From Lepisosteus oculatus (Eukaryota > Chordata > Actinopteri > Semionotiformes > Lepisosteidae), in assembly GCF_040954835.1 (NCBI RefSeq), contig NC_090697.1:38252788-38316787 (forward strand): a DNA stretch of 64,000 bases. The letters run 5' to 3'. Below, piece after piece: positions 1 through 13,149 of the stretch. Each line of letters starts with the position of its first letter. The first letter of the stretch is position 1. Position numbers and translations under genes: made by a program. Below the pieces are notes generated by a model. The model was given only the letters and a program-made list of their open reading frames with translations, ran no database searches and was not told the origin of the DNA.

Positions 1-3000
1 GATATCAGGGTCCTGGTCAACCACAGTGATTGTGACTTGTCTGTTTCCTGCTGGCCACTCCAAGGCAGCATCATATTCCCCACTGGTCAAATGGAAGAAA
101 GCGCCTATATATCCATCTGCATAGGAGTTAGGAATAAGCTGTATCCCATATCCGTATCCCTCAGGGCTGTAAAAACGAGGGCTTTGGATGTAATTACCAA
201 CAGCAGATGTTTTAAGAAGACTGGTGAAGTTTTTTATCTGCCACACCCCACTAGGACAGCGAGTCTCTATTAGGTTGATATCATCAATAAAAATTCCACC
301 AGTGGACTGAGTTGGGTCTCCTCTGATGCCTTGAAATGCATAGCGGAATTTCATGTCGGCTTTTAGGGGCACATGGGCGATTTTCCAAGAATGGTCTCCA
401 TCCCCTGGAATGAGTTTGAATACAGTTATTGGTTAACATTTATTAACAGGTTTAATGTTTCCACTACCATTTGTCTAATTACAGTTCATTTATTGAAATG
501 GTTTCAAGATATGCAAGTAAAACTTCTACATAAACCCAAAACTACAAACTCTGTTTAAAATACCACTATTCAGGGCCAAAAATACATTGTAACATCGCAC
601 TAAAGAAAATGTCTTTTCAAATTCGGATGTCAAATCATAAATGTATTTCATATCTTAAATCATTAAAATATCTCCAACAATGCATACATGCTATATGTCA
701 ACAATGTAAATGGTTTATTTTGATTTTCAGAAACTTTGCTGTTTGTATTGCACTGACCTGAGAATGTTTGTACTTCCACTAGTTTCTGGACATTTCCTGC
801 CTTGTCGTCCATTCTCACCCACACAACCAGCTTGTCCTTTGGACTTCCAGTCATTTTGTAGAAAAATTGGAGACACTGCAGTTTTCTCTTGGGATATAGT
901 GTCCTTGACTCCAGAAAGGCAGACTCATCTGTCTGCCCAATTTGAGTGTTAAAATACATGAAAAATCCAGAGTCTGCAGAATTGTAAGGAAAAAAATCAA
1001 CAGTGCTCCTTTTTTCCATATAATAATTACAAATTATTTTATAATAAATGCAGTTTCTCCAAACCTTCCAGTTTCAGAATTCCAAATGTTCCAAAAAGTT
1101 CTCATACTTACAAACTTCTGTTTTTACCTTTGCACTGGCCAAGGAGAGTGTGATCTTCGGCCTGTGGTGTACTCTTGGTATGGACCCAATCATCGTCATC
1201 ATTGGGATTCTGGATCATTCCACAGATGTTAATGTATTCAAATGCACACTGGTCCAAGAGAGTGAGAGATGATGCTAAGAAAAAAAATGTTACAAAATAT
1301 GTTCTAAGTCAACATTTTAATTTTATATAAATTTATAAACTTTAAATAATACATAAATTAAGACTAAATACGCCTGAGAACACAGTTCCAACTTGTCATC
1401 ACAGTTCTGTGCGAAATTAGTTCTAATTTGTTCGCTCTATTCATCTAAATGTATCACAAGTCCAACAAATTCTGCAACTTTGCTTATGTCAAAATGTATT
1501 ATAAAATGTATTTATATAATTAGTATTGGAATGATCTATTTTTAATTCCTTATATAATTCCTCTGCCAAATCAAAACACATGTTTATTTACAGTATGTAT
1601 TTATATATGAATGAGTACTCACAGCAGTTATACATGCGATTCAACCTGAGTAAGTCAAGCTTGCTGAAGTCCAAATATTGTCCAATGACGCTGGTTAATT
1701 CTGGAATCTTGGCAGTAATGCTTGGAACTCCTGGATTCTTGTTGAAGGAGTAAGCTCCATAATGCATGATAGACTCGTAATCATAGGGTGTATTGAGGTC
1801 TGTTATGAAGCTGTCGTCATATTTAACAAAATTATGTTCCATGCCTGTGAAATAATAATTCAAAAAATTATAATTAAAAGCATATTAAGAAGTTATAAAC
1901 ATAAAGGCTGTACATAGGCTCTTTCATTCAAAGATAGAAAGTGTATGTTATCTATGTAATTTGTGCTGATGCGTTCACTTATGTTTGATACAGAAGTATA
2001 TGTACATATGCACATCATACATAAAAGCTGAATATTGATACTTGTTTTTTAATTCTTAAAATGAGTTCTGACACACGTAGTATAAAACAGCACAAGTCAA
2101 GGAAATAATGGAGAAGGTTTTTGTTTTCTTGTATACTTAAAATGTAAAGTACTTCTGCAATACATGTGCTATTATGCATCGTATTACAGTGTGTCCTAAA
2201 TCGTTATTAGCATAAATTCCATAACAATAGGCTAAAGTTTAAGCATTTTAAACTGCATTTTTAAGAGATTATAATTTGGTATTATCTGACATGGGCTAAT
2301 AAAATTTACTATGTCACAAATAAGTGGTAGAGTGCATTGTATTGAATTTTAAGAATCCATGACCCAGAATTTAAATACAGTCATATCTGGAAAACAGTTA
2401 AAATGAACTGTATTAGAAGCTCACCTGGAAGTACTTCATTCCACCAGATATTGATGTAATCATCACGGTCAGTGCGTGATTGCTCATGGTAAAACCCCAA
2501 GGCATGCAGTAGCTCATGTTCAATGGTCGCTTTGTAGTCGCATCCTTCACCAAGTGACAACTGCTGTCCTGTCTGTAAATCCCCAACCTGAGACCAACAC
2601 CTACATCAAAACATTAGGCCAGTGAATTCTACATACCTGTTGTACAGCTCACTTCAGAATTTTTCCACTCCTACATAAGACAGTTCTAGCTGGACTGAGG
2701 ATGGAATCATTTCTGAAATCTGAGTTTAAGTGTGTTTGACAACAAGTACTTTACTCTGGATCTGCTGCAAGCACTGCGTTTCTTTCTCCTCTGGGCCTGT
2801 GCCAAATGGAGCTACATCAGCTTCATATGACCACCTCATGTATCCACAACAGTTAGCATGTGTGGCAGAATAGAGCAAGTATTAAGTTTGGAGTACTGAA
2901 TCCACAGTCATTGGTTGCACAACCTCTATATGATCTTATTGTATTTATACAGAATGTGTAACAATTTCATTACTTCATAGTGCAGTCAAAATGTGAATGC

Positions 3001-6000
3001 ATACAGTATATACATTACTTATTTTGCTTTTATTATTCTGATAAATATCTTATTACCCTCATCAAACTCCATAGGGACTGATGCCTCTAGACGTGACTTT
3101 AATCAAAGGTACACTACATATTCAGACAATTTTCCTCTTATTGCTAAAACCTTTCACATTTTAAGCATTTCTGTGATCCAAAGAGTAGATTTTACATACC
3201 CATCTAATTTTTCAAACTTTATGAAGCTTTTTTCTCCTTCATAAGGTTTAAAGTCCACACAAGACTTAAGTCGGTACATTTCAAAAGCCTGAAAAATTAC
3301 CCCTTTAGCATTTAAGTCTGAAAGATAAAAATATGTATTTCTAAGTAATGCATTCAATTACATATATTTCACTTTTTACTTTAAAACAATTTACATTAGA
3401 AAAAAACTAGTGAGTATGTGAAATAGGAATGTGTATGCTATAAAAACATATCCGGCTGAATACAGATCCCATGAAGAGCCTTGTGTGAGTTATGTTATGT
3501 TCAGCTGATACTTTGTGATACTCAAAGTGATACTCACTATCATCTAATTTTGTGTGGACAAGGACAAGGGTGTGCCAATTTCCTCCAGCATTCCAAAAAT
3601 GTCTTGGTGTCTCTAAACTGTCTGTGCTTGTGTTTACAACACACTGTGCTTGTGTGTTTGTGTGTGCTTTTTGATGGACTGGTTAGATCATCCAAGATCC
3701 AAGATGATCATCCAAGATGTGGTCCCACCTTGTGTCCTGTGTTTCCAGGATAGGTTACCATAATCCCTTATCAGAAATTGATTTCTGACAATGGGTGAAT
3801 AGATAAACAAGGGGGAAACAGTATTACGTTACAAAATATTTTCAGATACATTTTATTACAGTCTAAAATGCATATAGAAAGTTGGCCTCATTTTTGTGCG
3901 AGAAGTTAAACATTTCTACAGTTTCTATGAACTTGGACTGAGATGCACTGTATGTAACATTTACTACAATAACATACTCTTTTTAAATTTAGCTTTCATA
4001 ATTACAAATTAATATTTACCCAGACTATCAGTCAGAATATAAGGAATGGGAAATTTCCATCTGTAGGCAGGGTTTATGAGAGCATTGCGACCACGCTGTA
4101 AAAATAAATACATTACATATTATTAATTATTACACTTACACAATAAAATAAACTTTTTTTATTACGAGCTGTAAGATATGGTTATCATTTACAATTAAAA
4201 TAAGACATTCTAAAACCATTTCAAGAACAGCAGAAAAAGAAGTAACATAAAGAGATGTACTGCTACAGACGTAATCATGTGCTGAATTTGATAATGGACT
4301 TCCAACTGTTATGCTGGGCAGCCCCATTACTTTCTGGCAGTAGGACTTACACTCCGAATTTTGCAACTTCATTAAAAACCTGTAGACCACTTTCCCAATT
4401 AATAGTTATATCAAATCATTAAGGTCTGTGTTGGAATGAAAAACATACTTCAAATTTGCATGTCGGTACTGAGCTACCCTGAGATAGCAACTGGCAAAAG
4501 TAATTGCCATACCAAAGTCAAGTACAGACCTTGAATTAACAACTATATGCCAAGATACCGAACATAAAGGTCACTGAACATCTAATGTTCCAGCTTGTAA
4601 CCATACAAGCCACTCACCACTTATGTAGAAAATGGCTTACAGAAGAACTTGAAGACATTTTTGTACTATTGGCTCTCGTAACTGCCTATGACACATTGTG
4701 GCACACAGGTGTATTTAAATAGGTCTTTCCTATTTAGGCTGTGAAGCAACTGTGGACTGTAATAGGCAACTCAGAATCTAACCTTAAAATGTTTACAAAT
4801 GCACATGTGGAAGACAGGACATTAGATTACTGTAGCACTGTGTGCTGGAGTCAGTTCTATACAAATGATCTAGGTCATGTTCATGTTCAAGTTCATGTTG
4901 ACAAGCAATGTTTTGTTGTGCTGTTTAACCTTCATCATTCCATTTTCCTGACCATGAGCTCATGACCACTTTTAAAATTTGCTAACTACCATAGCAGAAC
5001 GCATACTAAAACACTATGTATCTCACCCTCTGCCATGGTATAGTCAGCACAGATGTGCTATGCACCTGTTTGGTGCTAGTCACTAAAATAAATTAAAAAA
5101 TGAATAAATCACTGTTTGCTCCTACTCCTGTCTCCTTGTCCTTGCTGACCTCACTTCTCCATATATCTACTGGCACCGAATAACTTGCAAGCTGGTAAAA
5201 ATCTTCCAAGTGGCTCCTCAACTACCACTCTACAATAATTGGCCTCTATCGTGCTGCATACCTGACCAGGATTGGAGACACAAATTGGAACGAAAAATAG
5301 AAATAAATGGAATTAAAGAATACATTCTTCATGCCTGGTGACATACATTGACCAAATCATGGGCACAGACCATTGTGCCATCAATTTTCACTGCTGGGTC
5401 TATGTACTCTTTGTGAGGTCTTGGGGAAATGTAGACAATTCTGCATATTTTGAGGGCTCTTCTTTCACAAACCTCTGGGGCTTTTTAATAATACTGAACT
5501 AAAAAATGAATAAGCTATTTCTTGGTTCCACTGTTTTGTATTTTAGCAAATATCTAAAACACGGTAATTCACTAATTTATAAACAAATAAACATAGTTTG
5601 TAAAACTACTGCTCCAAGATAGCTCTTCAAAATTTGTTGAACACATTCATCCTAGAAAGTATTGAATTCAGTTATTTAAGATACAGTGCAATTTCATCAC
5701 TCACAACTGAAACAATACTACGGATGTATCATGGCCTTTTAAACAAACGGGTTTCTATTCCTAGTGTATTCATTTTACTAGTAAGCAAAATTAGTCAGAT
5801 AGAGCAAACTAGAGATAGAGGTATGCAAAATCAAGGTTCTATATATTACAGTTCAAAGTAATTGCAGAGATGAAGAAGGCTAGTGAGTTACTGTATGTAT
5901 TGTACAACCTAATAAACCTAACCTTTGACATCCAGCCAAGGGGTGGCTTATTCACCAGTTTTATGAATTTATTTATGGGGCACTTTAATCCTGTCAATGA

Positions 6001-8885
6001 TTCTATGCAGAGGTCCATCATTGCAAAATTATTTTACAATGAATTTTTAAATGCTGACATCAATAATTCAATAATGTGTCTGATTATTAAAAGTTATATA
6101 ATCAGTATTTTCGAACTGTTATTGCAGGATTTTCAAAATTAATAATTAAAAACCAAATATGGAGGTTTAGCTCATTACATTAAAAAATGGATGCATCCAT
6201 GTATTAATGCATGACCTTGGGAGCTTTGGCTATTCTTAATCTAATCTTAATGCCTGTGGGAACAATCTTAGGTTTCTTCACTGTTAAATATTAAAACACC
6301 TAATAAGGAAAATGATTTATGTGTGTTAATATTTTCTAGATAAAAGCATGGCTGCACTAAACCAAAATACTTTTGGAGCTTGATAATAAGTGTTTTATTA
6401 TAGATCTCAAATGCCCATGCATGGTAATTGCTGCAGATGCTTAAAATAAAATGTAATGATTACACTTGTAATCACAGAACAGATACTCATTATTAATTAT
6501 TTTAAAATTGTATCACCTTTTAGTAAAGCCACTGACACTACAAATTCATTTTCATATCATAGATCTAGTGATATACAGTATGCTTCTGAAATTAAATGTG
6601 ACTATATTTTTAAATGCATATTTCCATGTCTTATATATTGTTATGGTTTGGGGTTAACTAATCATTTGTTGTTCCCAGCAAAATTACCTTATTCTCTTGG
6701 TTTGATATGGTAGGTATTGTCTAAGTGTTTACATGGTTGTTCTTTGTCCTTGATGCAATTAAACATGGGACATTTTTCTTATACTGTGTATTTGCAGAAA
6801 AGGCTGATTTCCTAGTTGTTTATCCCCAGGCTAAAAGACATCTCTCATGGTTTAGTCGTTGAATGGTTTAAATATTGAAAAAGGATACTATCTGCTTAGC
6901 TTTATTTAGAATGGTTTAGTCTGGATTAGAATCCTTGTTTATTATAACACAGGTTCCTTCCTTGCCTTGTTTACATCTCAATTATAGGGAGAATTCTCAG
7001 GTTTTGCAGTCTATAATAAAACAGGACCTTGATACTCACAGAACTGTAAAAATCTGTATATAGCCTGTTATATGCTTAGTATTCCTGAGTTCAGAGAGTA
7101 AAATTAGAATTGATATTTTCCTGTAAAGCCAGCTGGTGTCTAAACTTAATTTTGGTTATGATAACTCCTAATTTTATCATTTTAACATCCCATTTTTTAT
7201 AACAATATTTACAGATAACATATGCATAATTTGTAATTCAGGGTTATATATCTTTTTGGTACTACTCTTGAACAAAGATACATGTTTATTATTTATAAGA
7301 GTAGTCCATAATTGTAGATGACTCTTATGAGACAGTACTGGTGTCCTATTATGAAGATCAAGAAGTCTAAAACCTATCGTAGAGTCACTTACTCTTTATG
7401 TGTTATTACAAACTACAGTGTCAGCTAATAACAGCTTATAGATTTCATGTACTGACATTTGTGTGAAAAAAATGATGTGAAGATTGTATACATTATTGGT
7501 TACCACATTCTAAAAAATATCATTGTCATGCTGCTGATCACAGTTAAAAAAAGGCAAGTTTAATTTCTATTATAAAGGGATGGATTATAAAAATAAGTTA
7601 AGGAACAGAATATCTTCAGTATTGAAGAGGACATAGATTGTGATTTAATACAAGTACTTAAAATTCTAAAGGTTTTAGACAAATCAACCCAACCTACTTC
7701 AGAACAAGCAGTGGAAAAAGAACCTGAGGGCACCAGTAGAATTAATAATGTGCACACCCCCTCCTCAGGCTTGTTCTAGCTTTTAGGCTATTTTAGGCTG
7801 GTTTAATTGGGTGCTATAGAACCGTATAGAAGTCTGGTTTACTGTAGTACTTCTAGTTTCATAAATCTTGTTTACAATAATTGTAATTTATTTTAACAAA
7901 TATAGTTTTAGAATGGTTTTATAATACTTACAGGTAATGCCATGTCTCCTTCAACAAGTGCCGTTTTGGATGCTGTTAAAAATATTTTTAAATCATCACA
8001 AAGTTTTTTTTCATTTTATACTGGCAAGACATTTTGAAGACATTTTATTCACACAGGTTTATTTAATAGTGACAATAATAATTTGTTTTAGCCTAAAGAC
8101 TCCACAGCCAAACTGTGTTTCTTTTCTTCTCTTTTCAGCATGGAATAAACCTTAACTTATTTCTTTGCAGCCTACAGATGCTGGTGCAGCTACCTACTTG
8201 AACATTTATCTTAAACATATAATTAAATAATTCAGTTAAACGAAACAAATCTGCTGTGTGCTATACTACAATATATACATAATCATGGATTTCTAAAATC
8301 TCTTTAATTTTATCTTTTGATACTTGATAAACAATTGACGTGGGTAAAAATGTAATAATAAACAATGTAAAAAGACTTACCCCGATTAAGGAAAGGAATG
8401 TCATATCGTTTCTGTTCCTCATCAATTGCAAATGCTGGGGGGAAAAGATGTGTTTTTATTTAAACCCTGCATATTACTGATAATAATAAAAAAACTACAA
8501 TCACAAAAACCTTTACAAAAAAAGTTTCAACATTACATATACACTGTACACAAAACAGCCTGTGAACACATCCATAACATTTACCGTAAGATTTTAAATA
8601 GCATTTCTGTCAGACAACATACAGCATGACAGCATTATTATATAATATTTTTCACACTTATATTCAAAGATATTGCACAGAATAAAAATATAAAAGCATT
8701 AACATACATTTTTCTCTAGATGTTCGTCTAATCTGAAAATAAATGAAAAAAGGTTATTAAATGAAAATATTGTGGCAGCTATTAAAATTCTTAAAGTACA
8801 GTGTACACAATTTAAATGACCTTACTGTGAAAGCAAAAGAGAAGGTGAACAGTCCCACAAAGCTGATGAATCTGAGAAATTCCAT
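1..8885 (-). CDS. mep1a: Meprin A subunit alpha-like astacin metalloprotease, 5' eleven coding exons (3' end off window)
   Basis: Zinc endopeptidase of the astacin family, secreted or membrane-tethered at gut and kidney epithelia in vertebrates. Coding exons on the minus strand: 8885-8826, 8732-8708, 8434-8381, 7972-7932, 4095-4020, 3317-3200, 2600-2425, 1844-1623, 1274-1128, 973-758 and 404-1. All junctions are GT-AG and the phases join without a break over 513 codons. Exon 1 gives a hydrophobic signal peptide starting MEFLRFISF. The zinc site [12 protein letters not shown] has ligands His153, His157 and His163 and catalytic Glu154. The Met-turn SIMHY ends in Tyr212. The MAM domain runs from about residue 263 to 430 ([15 protein letters not shown], later IDDINL) and the MATH/TRAF-like domain from about 431 to the window edge. 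MEP1A is preferred over MEP1B by overall similarity and by ANKRD66 next door. The remaining MATH, EGF and transmembrane parts lie beyond base 1. Confidence 0.93.
3560..3800 (+). repeat. Degenerate L2-type LINE 3' tail
   Basis: The stretch reading 'gatggactggttag', 'gtcctgtgtttccaggatag' and ending 'gggtgaatagata' resembles the fish L2-type tail (gatggactggcgtcccgtcc ... aggataggctccagc ... aatggatggatgg). It sits in a meprin intron (3318-4019). Boundaries are approximate. Confidence 0.5.
4396..7931 (-). other. Meprin intron between exons 4 and 5, no gene seen
   Basis: This AT-rich intronic sequence lies between exon 5 (4020-4095) and exon 4 (7932-7972). I saw only short chance ORFs, with no conserved protein motif and no clear repeat family. 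Confidence 0.6.
8125..8205 (+). repeat. Solo arm of the 15-kb foldback family
   Basis: The text 'tcagcatggaataaacct' followed by 'ctttgcagcctac', 'gctggtgcagctacctac' and 'ttgaac' is near-identical to the right arm and right flank of the foldback at 14999-15187. It is a one-arm copy lying in the meprin intron between exons 3 and 4. Confidence 0.7.
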
Positions 8886-8938
8886 TTTGTAGTGGGGAGT
8901 CATTAAGGCTGACTGGTATTAATAAAAATTGGGGATGC

Positions 8939-8945
8939 TTAAATA
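8939..8945 (-). promoter_or_regulatory. TATA-like element of the meprin gene
   Basis: On the minus strand TATTTAA lies about 55 bases upstream of the meprin start codon. This spacing would give a short 5' UTR. An AT-rich TTTTTATTAATAC stretch lies between it and the ATG and could be a CDX or HNF1-like site, which would suit an intestinal gene. This is inferred from position and composition only. Confidence 0.4.
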
Positions 8946-9232
8946 CCTTTTCAGAAAAGAGTACTTTGAACTAAATGGGATATTGATGAACTGAAATATA
9001 AAATAATGATTGCATTGCCATTTACTGATAGCACCCTGTTTGTAAGGTTAAGGTCTAAATGTACAGGTCTCCTGGTTTTACTGCTGTTTGGGTCATACCA
9101 AAGTTCAATAACCATAAACTGCTTAACACTCCCCTGCTATCATTAGCACTATACACTATGGTTTACATACATGCATGCATATTGTTAGGTAATCTTTTTT
9201 CTTGCAGATGGAATTCTGCAGGTTTTAAAAAG

Positions 9233-10058
9233 CGTAATAATAACAATAATAATAAACTTTATTTTATATAGCACCTTTAAAGGTGGCTTCTTAAAACGCT
9301 TTACAGAATGACATCAACAATAAATAAAAAGAATACACAAGATAAAACACAATTACAATACACAGAGGAGACCGTGGATGGTGGTACTAAGTATAGTAGG
9401 AGCAGAGGGGTTTTGAGTCTGGATTTGAAGGAGTTTAGAAAAGGTGACTCTCTGATATCCTTGGGGAGAGAGTTCCAGAGCTTGGGGGCATAACAGGAGA
9501 AGGCCCATCACTCATAGAATGTAGACGGGCTTGGGTGAAAGTTAGGAGATCAGAATTAGAAAAGCGAAGGTTTCGAGGTGGGGAGTAGGGCGATAATAGT
9601 TCAGACAAGTACTGAGGTGCCAAGCCATGCAGAGCCTTATAGGTGAGAATGAGGATTTTAAAGTCCACACAGACTTTGACAGGAAGTCAAGGCAAGGACT
9701 CCAGGATAGGCGTAATGTGATCACTTGCACTAGACCTGGTCAGGATTCTGGCTGCTGCATTTTGGATATACAGTACTGCAGTTCATTCAATGTAGATTTA
9801 GATACCCCAGCGAGTAGAGCATTACAGTAGTCAATTCAGGAAAACACAAATATGTTGATCAGCTTTTCAGCCATAATTAGTGATAACATAGGGCGTAGTC
9901 TAGCGATATTTCTGAGGTGAAAAAAAGATGTTTTGACAATATACTACACATGTGGGTCGAATGTTAACCCAGAATCCAATATCACCCCAAGGTTTTTCAA
10001 TTTAGACTGAAGCTCAAGTACAGAACCATTTACAGATAGGGTTACAGGATTGGCTTGA
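9233..10058 (-). mobile_element. 5'-truncated L2-like LINE, copy 1
   Basis: This matches the 45967-47510 LINE closely along its length, starting at the shared 3' tail (AAT repeats, 'ttttatatagcacctttaaa', 'gctttacag'). It breaks off at about 10058, where copy 2 continues into the reverse transcriptase. Only the region after the catalytic RT core is represented, with several stops and frameshifts. It is a dead insertion between the meprin gene and the meprin relics. On the minus strand the old reading frame still spells LTYKALHGLAPQYLSELL. Confidence 0.85.
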
Positions 10059-10061
10059 GAG

Positions 10062-10141
10062 CCACTTCATAAATAATTTTATGAAGTGAAAGCACTGTTC
10101 TAGAGTCCTGTTCAGAACTTGAGCCAGTGCTTTCACTTCAT
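10062..10141. repeat. Nested short palindromes
   Basis: A 17-base arm (atgaagtgaaagcactg, 10081-10097) is repeated in perfect inverse at 10125-10141. Immediately left is a second palindrome, 'acttcataaa' facing 'ttatgaagt', which shares the 'cttcat' motif. It lies exactly between the truncated LINE end and a 5S-headed SINE, so it may be a small MITE or a rearrangement scar. Confidence 0.6.
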
Positions 10142-10172
10142 TAAACGATTCTATCAATTAAGTAACTAGTCA

Positions 10173-10640
10173 TCAGCTGTATCACTTTGCAATTCTTAAC
10201 TGGCAACCCACTGACGCCAAGAAGGTGTGAGCCTGGCCAGTACCTTTATTAGCTTTCCTGGGAAAACTAAGGTTGCTGCTGGAAGACCTGTTAGTGGGGC
10301 CAGTAGGGGGTGCTCACCCTGCTGTCTGTGTGGGTTCTAATGCCCCAATATAGTGACGGAGACACTGTAATGAAAAAAGGTGCCATCCTTTTGATGAGAC
10401 ATAAAACTAAAGTCCTGATTCTCTGTGGTCATTACAAATCCCAGGGCATTTCTCAAAAAGGGTAGGGGTGTTACTACTCTAGGGTGTTACCCCAGCATCC
10501 TAGCCAAATTTCCCATTGGCCATTACCCATCATGGCCTCATAGTAATCCCCATCTATGAATTGGCTTCATCACTCGGTTCTCACTGCTCTCTGTAGAGTT
10601 CCTGGAGTCCTCACCTAGGTGCTGTGATGTGACAGTGTTT
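10173..10640 (+). mobile_element. 5S rRNA-headed SINE (SINE3/Deu-like), copy C, 3' truncated
   Basis: Plus-strand copy. The head reads 'aactggcaacccactgacgc' and then 'gtgagcctggccagtacct', which parallels the 5S rRNA internal promoter region. It is followed by the family body ('gttagtggggccagtagggg', 'tagtgacggagacactgtaa', 'gatgagacataaaac', 'ccaaatttcccattggcc', 'aattggcttcatcactc'). The LINE-like tail seen in copies A and B is missing. Confidence 0.8.
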
Positions 10641-11370
10641 TCTTCTGTTTCTTCTGTCTGTATCTTTTTTGTCAGACCACTGACAGGGGCTATGAATCCC
10701 TTATTTAGCTAGAGCTCAGGACCTGTTATTGGTGGGAGTGTTTTGAAAGGGCCTTGTGATGTCTTGATTGTGGGCGGAGCTAACAGCTCAGGGCTCAATG
10801 CAGAGGGTAACAATGCACTGTGTATTCACACTGTGTTCTAGAGCACTCCTCTCAGTCTGAGGCCCAGTTAAACCTGTCTTGCAATACTTCTGAACTCAGT
10901 GGTACTTAACGAGCATCTGTGCATGACAAACCTTTGATCAAAGGAAGGGAACCTTAAAGAACAATGGGAAAAATCCATCAAGGGAGACACTGGTCATTAT
11001 ACTACATTCTACTGTCCCAGAAAAACATAGACTCTATAATCTGAAATCCTATATAATGCCCAAACAGTCCAACAAGAGTGATATGCATTACCTCCTAAAT
11101 AAAACAATACAACCACATTCCACAAATTAGGAACTCAGAATTTCCCTTCATTCTGTCCTTCATATCTTGTCTTTCTGGACTGGACCTTTTGCGTTTCCAA
11201 GAAATTAATTAACTAGAGTAAACTAGAAGATGTCCTCTGGTCTTCAGCATTTACCAGTCTTGTAGCTGGTTAAACTACCTATTGGTTTTTAAACTCTAAG
11301 AACTACAAATGTTAGCCTAACACCTTTCCAGCCCTAATAACTGAAAGCTTCCTGCAGTCTTTCACATTAC

Positions 11371-11520
11371 CTCTGTACTTTCCAGTTAAAATCTGGTCCT
11401 CTGTCCTCCAGAGTTCTTTGAAGATGGATCCAATCCCAATCAACACTGGAGCAGTTAATAATTCCACAGATGCTTATGTACTGAAAGACACACCAGTCCA
11501 ACAAAGTGAGAGAAACTTGA
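11371..11520 (-). pseudogene. Meprin exon-9 relic (start of MAM domain)
   Basis: The minus strand translates to VSLTLLDWCVFQYISICGI, clearly homologous to meprin exon 9 ([19 protein letters not shown]). It then degrades to ... WDWIHLQRTLEDRGP. Both cysteines survive, and a GTAATG donor-like site sits at the exon's end. No intact astacin exons accompany it and the exon-6 relic upstream is broken, so it is read as part of a dead tandem meprin copy. Confidence 0.8.
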
Positions 11521-11909
11521 TATACCACAGTACACTTTTTAACACGGTGTACTGTGATAAAATTAAAGTATAGTGAAGGACAGTGTGAGGATGTCACGCC
11601 CTCTACATCTAGAGGGTGCTCCTTCTCTGTCCTGTTCCTAGTTTCCCTGTGCTTAACTTGTTCTTCCAATGTGTCTCATTGCGTCTCCCTATCTTCCTCG
11701 ATTGGCATTGGGTTCAGATACCTTGAGCCCAGCGCGAAGTCCTGTGTTTGCTCTGTTCCTGCCGCTTCGCATAGGGTCTTCTCGTCATGCCGGTATATCT
11801 CAGCTCCTAGCCTCCGGCTTCCGTGACAGAGGAGTTACTACAGTAAGTTACTGCAGTAATAACAAATATTCAAAGCATTTTCCAAATCAATTCATGGTAT
11901 CACACAGAT

Positions 11910-12330
11910 TACCATTGTAGTGTCACATAAAATGACAGAGTCCTGATGTTGGTGAAAGAAGAGTCATTTATTAAGCTTGCAAGCGGGAGAGTAGCTTCCC
12001 ACAGCCAGTCTCACTGAATAGTTATAAAGTTAGTCTTTTTATACAGTGTAACAAAGTATTAGCACATACATCATATGACTTGCTTAACTATCGACTCAAT
12101 ATTTTCTGTTATTATGATGGTCTAACAGAAAAGACCTCCTTATGGCACTTTGCCAGAACGCAGCATTCACAAAACAGGATGTTACAAGTTCCGCATTGAT
12201 GTTATATGTAATCATAAATGGACAGCGCTTGTTGTACGTTTCCTGCTGACTGGCAAAGAATATGCAGCTTGATCTTTAGGAGATAAGTTGTTAAAAGCAT
12301 TTATTCTGGATTCCTCACCATGTTATTATT
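11910..12330 (-). mobile_element. Candidate solo LTR (endogenous retrovirus-like)
   Basis: Read on the minus strand, this holds a TATAAAAAG box and then, some 90 bases later, an AATAAA signal. It ends in ...GTGACACTACA, so it has a plausible U3-R-U5 order and a CA end. No coding region is attached. The upstream boundary is not defined and no target duplication was established. Confidence 0.45.
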
Positions 12331-13149
12331 ATGTTCCAAAATAGAGAGAGTGACCACTAAATAAATATCTGAGTGACAGGAAAATCTGAGGCATGTGAGA
12401 AATTGCACAGGGATTTTCTTTATTCTCCAGCACAGTTATGGTGAAAATAAGTTATTTAATTGATGAAATCGATAGACAAACAGGACAAATATTTATTAAC
12501 AATAAACAACACAATTTATACAACACACAATGTTATACAATAATATATAAAAATGCCAATGTACCAGAGGCCTTAAGAGTTAGAAAGCCCAGATTTTACA
12601 CCTGTAATCTAAAAGCACTAGGAACTGCCTTAACAAGCCAAAAAGAGAACAACTCTGCATCTATTTTAAAAATAATATGACTAAATCTACCTTATGACAA
12701 CATGGGTGCTACAAAAAGGCTGGGAATCAATCCCCCTATTCTAAAAATGTATCACCAACTAGGAGAGAATATTTTTAGCCTGAGGATTCCACAATAAAGG
12801 AAATCATAGTTTCCTAAAATGAATGAGGGTAACAGACTCTTTAAATGCTGAGATTACAAAACTAGAATCTAGTCTCCAGGACTAATCAGAACAAGGTCCT
12901 TTTGAATGGCACGAGCTTTGGGAAAGAGGAGTGTGATGGGTGATATTCCTTTTTTATTCTTGTGTCTTCCCTATCTCATCTTCTTTTTTTTGCTGTCTTC
13001 TGTGGCTTATGATTCTTATGATTTACCATAAAGTTAATTAACCAGAGTAAACCAGCAGGAACCCCTCTGATCATCTGTGTTAACCCGCTTCTTAGTTTAA
13101 CTGTAGCTAGGTAAACACTTCAGATGACACCCATTGTCTTAGTCTTTCT

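Noticed and set aside
11554-11920. Two overlapping plus-strand ORFs of 83-90 codons
   Set aside because: No motif, no splice context, and serine/cysteine-rich chance composition. The segment begins and ends with short inverse words (gtcacg/cgtgac) and is more likely a repeat.
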